NCBI GenBank assembly: GCA_021792015.1
Contig: JAJYVM010000112.1
Location: 1 to 10,058, forward strand
DNA length: 10,058 nucleotides
Origin: Bacillota bacterium
GTDB taxonomy: Bacteria > Bacillota > Sulfobacillia > RBS10-35 > JAJYVM01
Reading direction: 5' to 3'
Shown: one piece after another, positions 6,296-10,058 of the stretch
Numbering within the stretch: position 1 is the stretch's first letter
Layout of the letters: every line of letters starts with the position of its first letter
Position numbers and translations under genes: made by a program
The notes under the pieces: model-generated
What the model was told of the DNA's origin: nothing
Databases searched by the model: none
The model's input: only the letters and a program-made list of their open reading frames with translations

Positions 6296-8068
6296 TCAGT
6301 CGGCGGCGCTCGGCACCGGGGCCGCATCCGCCATGCAGGCCTCCGCCTGCTCCCCGGTGACGACCTCGCGCTGCAGCAGCAGGTCGGCCAGGGCATCCAG
6401 CTGGGCGCGGCGCTCGCCGAGCACCTGCATGGCCTGGCTCTGCGCGCGCATCAACACGCGCTCGACCTCATCGCCCACGGACTCCGGCTCGTAGGTCAGG
6501 TGCTCGCCGAGACCCCAGTCGGCCACCATCTGGTGCGCCAGGGCGGTGGCCGCGCGCAGGTCGCCGGATGCGCCGTTGGATGGGCCGCCGAAGACCAGGA
6601 TCTCCGCGGAGCGGCCGCCCATGAGCATCACGAGGCGCGCGTCGGCCTCCTCCCGGGTCACCAGCATGTGCTCGGGGGGCAGCAGGACCGTCTGGCCGCC
6701 GCTTCTCGCGCGCGGCAGGATCGACACGTACTGGAGCTGCTGGTTGCCGAATGCCCGGCCGCAGACCGCGTGCCCGGCCTCGTGGTAGGCCACGCGGCGC
6801 CGCTCTTCCGCGTCGAGCGTGCGGTCGGAGGCGATGCCGGCCACCGTGCGCTGATAGGCCTCGACCAGGTCGCCGCGCTCGATCTGCTTGCGGCCGGCTC
6901 GCACGGCCTGGATGGCCGCTTCGTTCAGCATGTTCTCGAGGTCGGCGCCCACCATGCCGGCGGTGGCCTCGGCCCAGTCCCGCGGGTCCACGTGGGGAGC
7001 GAAGGGCTTGCCGTGCATGTGCAGCTCGAGGATGGCGCGCCGCTCGTCGCGGCTGGGCGCCTCGAGGCTGACGATGCGATCGAAGCGCCCGGGCCGCAGC
7101 AGGGCCGGGTCGAGGGCGTCGGCGCGGTTGGTCGCGCCGACCACGACGACCCCGGCGAGCGGCGCAAAGCCGTCCATCTCCGTCAGAAGCTGGGTCACAA
7201 GGCGCACGTCCTCGGCATGCGGCTGGCCCGTGCTGCGCGAGCCCACCGCGTCGAGCTCGTCGATGAAGACGATGGCCGGCGCGGCCTTGCGGGCGGCGGC
7301 GAACAGCTGGCGGACGCGCTTCGGCCCCACGCCGACGTAAATCTCGTTGAACGCGGCGCCGGCGACCTGGAAGAACCGGGCCCCCGCCTCACCCGAGAGC
7401 GCCCGCGCCAGCAGGGTCTTGCCCGTGCCGGGCGGGCCCTCGAACAGCACCCCCTTGGGCACGCGGGCCCCGAGGGCGCGGAAGGCGTCCGGATCGCGCA
7501 AAAAGGCCACGATGTCCTCCAGCTCGCGCTTGGCCCGGGCAAGGCCCGCCACGTCGCTGAAGCGGATGGCGGACTGGTCGGTGGGGCGGTACTCGACCTC
7601 GACGGGCGCGCGCAGGCCATCCGGCCTGGCCTCGCTCGGATCCCGCCGCCCGACCACCCACAGCAGCCCGCCCAGGCCCGCCGCAACCGTCAGCGCGATC
7701 AGCCACCACGTCCAGGCAGGAACGCTGCCGCCGCTGCCCGCCGTGGCGCCCCAGATCGTCACCTTCGCCTGCAGGAGCCGGTTGAGCAGCTGGGGGTCGG
7801 GCACCGGGGCCACCTGGAGCAGGCTGCCGTCCTTCAGCGTCACGGCCAGCACGCTGGGCGATATGGCCACGCTCGCGACCCGACCCGCGGCGAGCAGGTG
7901 CAGGAAGCGGTCGTAGCTGGCCGTGGCCGCCGCCGGCTGCGACTGCCCCACGAACGTCGACGCCCCGGGCGTGTCGGCGGCCGCCCCGGTGCCGCTCATG
8001 CTCAACAGCGCCAATCCCATCGCACACGCCACCAGGACCCGCGTCCATGCCCGCCTGCGCTGCGACAA
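6296..8068 (-). CDS. ftsH: FtsH-type membrane AAA+ zinc metalloprotease, divergent
   Basis: A 590-residue protein. An N-terminal hydrophobic segment (about 9-26) and a second (about 119-139) enclose an extracytoplasmic stretch of about 90 residues, the usual FtsH topology. The AAA+ domain has Walker A GPPGTGKT (211-218), Walker B IVFIDELD (266-273) and the second region of homology ATNRADALDPALLRPGRFDR (312-331). The M41 protease has HEAGH (429-433) and the likely third zinc ligand in GASGDL (D503). It would extract and degrade membrane and misfolded proteins. Departures from typical FtsH: the pore loop reads FNEIYVG rather than FVEMFVG, the segment between the protease core and last helices is shortened, and no long C-terminal tail remains, so it may be a specialised paralogue. 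The TTG start is chosen for GGAGGTG ending about 6 nt upstream; a GTG at 8077 is the alternative. The stop faces the hybrid kinase stop with 5 bp between. Confidence 0.9.
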   Translation of the reverse strand: MSQRRRAWTRVLVACAMGLALLSMSGTGAAADTPGASTFVGQSQPAAATASYDRFLHLLAAGRVASVAISPSVLAVTLKDGSLLQVAPVPDPQLLNRLLQAKVTIWGATAGSGGSVPAWTWWLIALTVAAGLGGLLWVVGRRDPSEARPDGLRAPVEVEYRPTDQSAIRFSDVAGLARAKRELEDIVAFLRDPDAFRALGARVPKGVLFEGPPGTGKTLLARALSGEAGARFFQVAGAAFNEIYVGVGPKRVRQLFAAARKAAPAIVFIDELDAVGSRSTGQPHAEDVRLVTQLLTEMDGFAPLAGVVVVGATNRADALDPALLRPGRFDRIVSLEAPSRDERRAILELHMHGKPFAPHVDPRDWAEATAGMVGADLENMLNEAAIQAVRAGRKQIERGDLVEAYQRTVAGIASDRTLDAEERRRVAYHEAGHAVCGRAFGNQQLQYVSILPRARSGGQTVLLPPEHMLVTREEADARLVMLMGGRSAEILVFGGPSNGASGDLRAATALAHQMVADWGLGEHLTYEPESVGDEVERVLMRAQSQAMQVLGERRAQLDALADLLLQREVVTGEQAEACMADAAPVPSAAD

Positions 8069-8179
8069 GGCCGACACCTCCCACCTGCGCCCCCATTGTC
8101 CCGTCCGCTGGAATCGGGCGGCATGTGCCAAGGGGGTCAAGCCCGGCGCCGGTCGGTCCGAGGCGGCGGGCCCATTCGG

Positions 8180-8399
8180 CCGCGGCTGGTGCTGACCGAG
8201 ACCCTGATCATGCTGGTCGTCGCCGACGTGTTCTCCGAGGCCACGGCCCAGGCCCCGGGCGGCATCGGCAGCGCCCTGTCGATCGTGGGCATGCTGATCA
8301 TCGGCCGGATTTGCGCTCCAGGCCCACCTGGCCAGCGGCCTGATGATGATCGTGGTGGCCGTCTCCGCCCTGGGCCAGTTCCTGGCGCTCAAGTACAAT
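8180..8399 (+). pseudogene. Fragment of spore-germination receptor subunit A (GerA/GerXA), frameshifted
   Basis: From about 8180 the frame reads LTETLIMLVVADVFSEA, then PGGIGSALSIVGMLIIG. This is the C-terminal membrane region typical of GerA-family proteins (family pattern: LLEALLMELTFELLREA, then IGQAVSIVGALVIGQAAV). At about 8309 homology moves to the +1 frame and continues as ALQAHLASGLMMIVVAV to about 8395, matching the family's AAVQAGLVSPLMVIVVA. There is no start codon, the first several hundred residues are absent, and the C-terminal tail is missing. GerA subunits sit in the spore inner membrane and help sense germinants. The region upstream (8069-8179) shows no further homology that I can recognise. 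Confident in the family, less so in the exact ends. Confidence 0.75.
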
Positions 8400-8407
8400 T
8401 CGGCACG

Positions 8408-8676
8408 ATGCTGTGCTCCGTGGGCTGCGGCGACCTCATCGACCTCGACCGCAAGGCCCTCATCGTGGGCGTGGGCCCGGACGCGGGCACGAGCCCCGGC
8501 ACGTTTCAGGTGACGCTGCCATACCTGACACCCGGCGCTGGACAGGGGGGCGGGACCTCGCCCACGGGCGGGGGCACCAGCGGGACCGGCGTGACGCCCG
8601 TCACCCTGACCGCGACCGGGGTGTACGTCGACGACGCCATCCGCAAGCTGCGCGGGGAGACGAACCGCTGCCTGGG
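8408..8676 (+). pseudogene. Fragment of spore-germination receptor lipoprotein subunit C (GerAC/GerXC)
   Basis: The frame from ATG 8408 gives MLCSVGCGDLIDLDRKALIV, then GVGPDAG, FQVTLPYLTPG, a Gly/Ser/Thr-rich stretch and GVYVDDAIRKLRGETNRCL. This follows the N-terminal order of GerAC proteins: lipobox Cys followed by D-x-x-E/D-L, an I-V-x-x-G-I/V-G strand, a Y-x-V-T-x-Q strand, and the DAIRxLxxxTNRxL helix. The lipoprotein signal peptide is almost absent and the remaining two thirds or more are missing after about 8676. In intact operons gerXC follows gerXA (often with gerXB), so this is the next piece of the same collapsed operon. It stops where the opposing DUF2267 gene ends (8679), suggesting a rearrangement breakpoint. 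Confidence 0.75.
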
Positions 8677-8678
8677 CG

Positions 8679-9071
8679 CTACCGCATCTCGCCCTCGCTG
8701 CCCGCCGCGAAGAGCCGGCCCCACTCCTGGGGCAGCTGGGCGCGCACGTGCGCCATGGCCCCGTCGGCCACCGCGTCCGCCAGCACGTCGACCACGGCCC
8801 GGGCGTGGAAGACCGACTTGGGCAGGTCCACGCCCTCGCGCCGGCTGACCCGCCGGAAGAACTCGTCCAGGCTGAAGGCCTCGGCGAACTCCACATCGCG
8901 CATGGCGGAGGCCGCCTCGGGCGGCAGCTGCGCGGCCAGGTTGGCCGCCGCCCCGCCCGTCAGCCGCTCGGCCAGCGTGCCGAGGGTCGCCTGGATGGCG
9001 CGCTCGGCCTCCTCCCGCGAGGCCATGCGGCCGCGGTGCTGGACCGCGCCAAGGAGCTGCTCGTGCTGCAA
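8679..9071 (-). CDS. DUF2267 family protein
   Basis: A 130-residue soluble helical protein. Two repeats are visible: AIQATLGTLAERLTGGAAAN with LAAQLPPE (about 25-52), and HARAVVDVLADAVADGAMAH with VRAQLPQEWGRLF (about 89-121). Between them lies FSLDEFFRRVSRREGVD. This duplicated 'vLxxLaerl.gGea..l.aQLP' pattern is that of DUF2267, a family of small cytoplasmic proteins without a firmly established function, often found in stress-related contexts. The start is taken as TTG 9071, because GAGGAGG (9080-9086) is 8 nt upstream on the minus strand. An ATG at 9125 would add 18 residues of Pro/Cys-rich sequence and lacks such a site. The gene is convergent with the decayed germination genes and divergent from the riboswitch/SLH unit. 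Confidence 0.8.
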   Translation of the reverse strand: MQHEQLLGAVQHRGRMASREEAERAIQATLGTLAERLTGGAAANLAAQLPPEAASAMRDVEFAEAFSLDEFFRRVSRREGVDLPKSVFHARAVVDVLADAVADGAMAHVRAQLPQEWGRLFAAGSEGEMR

Positions 9072-9096
9072 TGCCGGATCCTCCTCGCAGGGGCAA

Positions 9097-9122
9097 GATG
9101 CCCCGCTCGGCGGCGGGGCATC
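9097..9122 (-). promoter_or_regulatory. 10-bp hairpin in the leader of the DUF2267 gene
   Basis: GATGCCCCGC (9097-9106) and GCGGGGCATC (9113-9122) are perfect inverted repeats around a 6-base centre, ending about 10 bases before the Shine-Dalgarno of the DUF2267 gene. In mRNA this is a stable GC stem close to the ribosome site, so it may affect translation or message stability. No T-tract follows, so it is not a standard terminator. Confidence 0.45.
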
Positions 9123-9165
9123 CACGCCCCGCCCAACCCCGGAGCGCCACCCGGGGAGGCCGTGA

Positions 9166-9187
9166 CGTGCCGCGCATGCGCGGCACG
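9166..9187. promoter_or_regulatory. Perfect 22-bp palindrome, probable operator
   Basis: The half-site CGTGCCGCGCA at 9166-9176 is followed directly by its exact reverse complement (9177-9187). It lies about 95 bases upstream of the DUF2267 start and about 100 bases before the riboswitch aptamer of the other strand's unit. A gapless palindrome this long in the space between divergent genes is a plausible binding site for a dimeric regulator. It could also form a cruciform or an RNA hairpin. The regulator is unknown. Confidence 0.5.
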
Positions 9188-9199
9188 ATGCGACCGGCT

Positions 9200-9215
9200 G
9201 TTACAGCTTTGTAAC
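9200..9215. promoter_or_regulatory. AT-containing inverted repeat, operator-like
   Basis: GTTACA-GCTT-TGTAAC is a 6-bp perfect inverted repeat with a 4-base spacer, flanked on both sides by CCGG. It is one of the few AT-rich spots in the intergenic region and so a good candidate for a promoter or repressor site serving the DUF2267 gene, the SLH gene, or both. TTACA/TGTAA arms occur in operators of several repressor families, so the sequence does not name one. Confidence 0.4.
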
Positions 9216-9285
9216 CGGACGAACCCCCGTTTTCGACCGCGGCGCGGCGCATCCAGAACATTGGGAGGGAAACAACGGAGGGCAC

Positions 9286-9420
9286 AGGTCGCCAGCCGAA
9301 GCCGGCGCGGACCCGGAACGCCGGCGGGGGGGACCCAAAGCACAGCGTCGTGGGGTGAATCCGGCCGCGCGCCGGACGGGGCTCCTTTCCCCGCACCCGT
9401 CAGCTGACCCCCCAGGCATC
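9286..9420 (+). ncRNA. Cyclic di-AMP riboswitch (ydaO/yuaA class) aptamer
   Basis: The conserved ydaO-class elements occur in the right order: GGUCGCC start (9286-9292), a GGACCCGGAA segment between complementary arms, GGGACCCAAAG, GGGGUGAAUC, a UCCGGC/GCCGGA stem, a GGGG-CUCCUUU-CCCC hairpin (9378-9392), and the near-invariant GCACCCGUCAGCU followed by GACC and the closing AGGC. This matches the known layout of c-di-AMP riboswitches, which usually lower expression when the ligand is abundant and control cell-wall, osmolyte and potassium genes. The only plus-strand gene downstream encodes the SLH surface protein at 9551, 130 bases beyond, so that is the likely target. The expression platform would be the hairpin and ribosome sites at 9420-9550. 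Outer P1 pairing looks weak by eye, so the ends are approximate. Confidence 0.88.
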
Positions 9421-9455
9421 GCAACGGATCGCACGGGCCCCCCCGTGCGGTTGCG
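9420..9455 (+). promoter_or_regulatory. GC-rich hairpin directly after the riboswitch (candidate expression platform)
   Basis: Arms CGCACGGG (9430-9437) and CCCGTGCG (9442-9449) form an 8-bp stem with a CCCC loop, extended outside a GGAT bulge by CGCAAC (9420-9425) and GTTGCG (9450-9455). The 5' arm begins where the aptamer closes, so the two could compete. No T-tract follows, so classical intrinsic termination is unlikely; translational control, Rho access or a spacer role are alternatives. Confidence 0.5.
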
Positions 9456-9461
9456 AGGTCC

Positions 9462-9479
9462 AAAGGAGGCGTCTCCGTG
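9462..9479 (+). promoter_or_regulatory. Upstream translation-initiation site (possible leader ORF) before the SLH gene
   Basis: AAAGGAGG (9462-9469) stands 7 nt before GTG 9477, a near-ideal start. The ORF it opens is 77 codons, in a different frame from the SLH gene, and ends at 9710 inside it. Its product is low-complexity (Arg, Trp, Pro-rich) and unlikely to be a functional protein. It may serve as a regulatory leader, or be a relic of the same initiation site that is repeated at 9535-9553. Confidence 0.35.
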
Positions 9480-9550
9480 CAGCAGGCCGCGCGTGCGCCG
9501 CCGGCGGGCCGGCCCGGCACAGCCGAACACCGCCAAGGGGAGGCAGTCCC

Positions 9551-10058
9551 GTGCACCGACGCATCCGGATGGCTGCGAGCGCGGCGGTGGTGGCGCTGGT
9601 CATGCTGGCGCCCGGCTTCGCTTTCGCGCAGCAGGCCCCGTTCAACGATCTGGGCAGCGTGCCGTGGGCCACCCGGGCCATCGCGTCCCTGGCGCGCCAG
9701 GGTGTCCTGAAGGGCATCGGCAACGACATGTTCGGGCCGAACATGAATCTGAGCCGGGCTGAGATGGCCACAGTTCTCGGCCGCCTGAAGCACTGGCAGG
9801 CGGGCGCGAGCGAGCAGGCCGCCGCGCAGCGCTTCCACGACCACAGCACGATCCCCGGCTATGCCCTGCCGTACGTCGGCATGGCGGCACAGCTCGGCAT
9901 CGTGCAGGGCTTCCCGAACGGCAACTTCGAGCCGCAGGGCACCCTCACGTGGGCTGACCTGGCGATCGTCGTCGCCCGCGCCTTCAACTACCCGACCGTC
10001 GCCCAGGCGCAGATCGCCGGGCTGCTCGGGCAGCTGGTGAACGGCGCGCAGACGCCGA
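9551..10058 (+). CDS. Secreted S-layer homology (SLH) domain protein, N-terminal part
   Basis: 169 codons are visible, open to the window edge. Residues 1-26 form a signal peptide: basic start MHRRIR, hydrophobic core AAVVALVMLA, and cleavage site AFA before QQ. Two SLH repeats follow. The first is about residues 31-78, from FNDLGSVPWATRAIASLARQ through GVLKGIGNDMFGP to LSRAEMATVL. The second is about 95-145, with FHDHSTIPGYALPYVGMAAQ, GIVQGFPNGNFEPQG and TWADLAIVVARAF. SLH domains bind secondary cell-wall polymer and anchor surface proteins, so the mature protein should sit at the envelope; the rest of its function lies beyond the window. The GTG start is supported by AAGGGGAGG (9535-9543), 7 nt upstream, and by the signal peptide. 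Upstream lies a c-di-AMP riboswitch, linking its expression to cell-wall or osmotic state. Confidence 0.92.
   Translation, partial: MHRRIRMAASAAVVALVMLAPGFAFAQQAPFNDLGSVPWATRAIASLARQGVLKGIGNDMFGPNMNLSRAEMATVLGRLKHWQAGASEQAAAQRFHDHSTIPGYALPYVGMAAQLGIVQGFPNGNFEPQGTLTWADLAIVVARAFNYPTVAQAQIAGLLGQLVNGAQTP

Noticed and set aside
8115..8130. Sigma-54-type site (TTGGCAC on the minus strand)
   Set aside because: The -24-like TGGCAC is present but the -12 TTGC element at the required spacing is absent.
8112..8140. Promoter for ftsH with TTGACC as -35 box (minus strand)
   Set aside because: The -35 match is good but the hexamer 17 bases on is CCGATT, a poor -10; not enough to call.
8300..8320. Programmed frameshift in gerXA
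   Set aside because: No slippery heptamer or downstream structure, and the gene is truncated at both ends, so ordinary decay (or a sequence error) is simpler.
8394..8399. TACAAT as a -10 box before the gerXC remnant
   Set aside because: No -35 at 16-18 bases; it lies in the coding remnant of gerXA and drives only a pseudogene.
6266..8848. 860-codon plus-strand ORF opposite ftsH
   Set aside because: Shadow of ftsH over most of its length; only its last part (about 8180-8676) carries real homology, annotated as ger remnants.
9420..9455. Intrinsic terminator of the riboswitch
   Set aside because: Strong GC stem but no T-tract after it; kept only as a hairpin of unknown mechanism.

Overview
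The window is very GC-rich DNA with tight operon spacing and frequent GTG/TTG starts. It carries a stressosome operon, remnants of a GerA-type spore-germination receptor, an S-layer-homology (SLH) protein and a cyclic di-AMP riboswitch. Together these suggest a high-GC, spore-forming member of the Bacillota (for example the Symbiobacterium/Thermaerobacter kind of lineage). That placement is inferred from gene content, not from a marker gene.

Layout. Positions 1-978 (minus) hold the N-terminal two thirds of a membrane GAF sensor histidine kinase, cut by the window edge. Positions 979-1656 are a 678-base divergent intergenic region with an unusual pyrimidine-rich patchwork of 9-14 bp tandem repeats. 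Positions 1657-6290 (plus) are a tightly packed operon: rsbR-like PAS-PAS-STAS scaffold, rsbS, rsbT, a fused RsbT/RsbW-type ATPase plus RsbX/SpoIIE-type phosphatase, a 65-residue unknown ORF, and a hybrid histidine kinase whose N-terminus looks like a decayed RsbT domain. Positions 6296-8068 (minus) encode a divergent FtsH-type membrane AAA+ zinc protease, converging on the operon with 5 bp between stop codons. Positions 8180-8676 (plus) carry frameshifted, internally deleted remains of gerXA and gerXC. Positions 8679-9071 (minus) encode a DUF2267 protein. Positions 9072-9550 are a regulatory-rich intergenic region (hairpin, 22-bp palindrome, 16-bp inverted repeat, c-di-AMP riboswitch, GC hairpin, two near-identical translation-initiation sites). 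Positions 9551-10058 (plus) begin a secreted SLH protein that continues past the window.

How it may work together. RsbR/RsbS would form the stressosome and hold RsbT. Phosphorylation of RsbR/RsbS by RsbT would release RsbT, and the fused phosphatase would reset the complex. No sigma factor, RsbU, RsbV or RsbW is visible, so the output is not the standard SigB route within this window. The last operon gene joins an RsbT-like fold to a PAS/HisKA_3/HATPase kinase, which makes a two-component output plausible. A second kinase of the same HisKA_3 class is transcribed divergently. The right end is a separate unit in which c-di-AMP probably controls a cell-surface protein.
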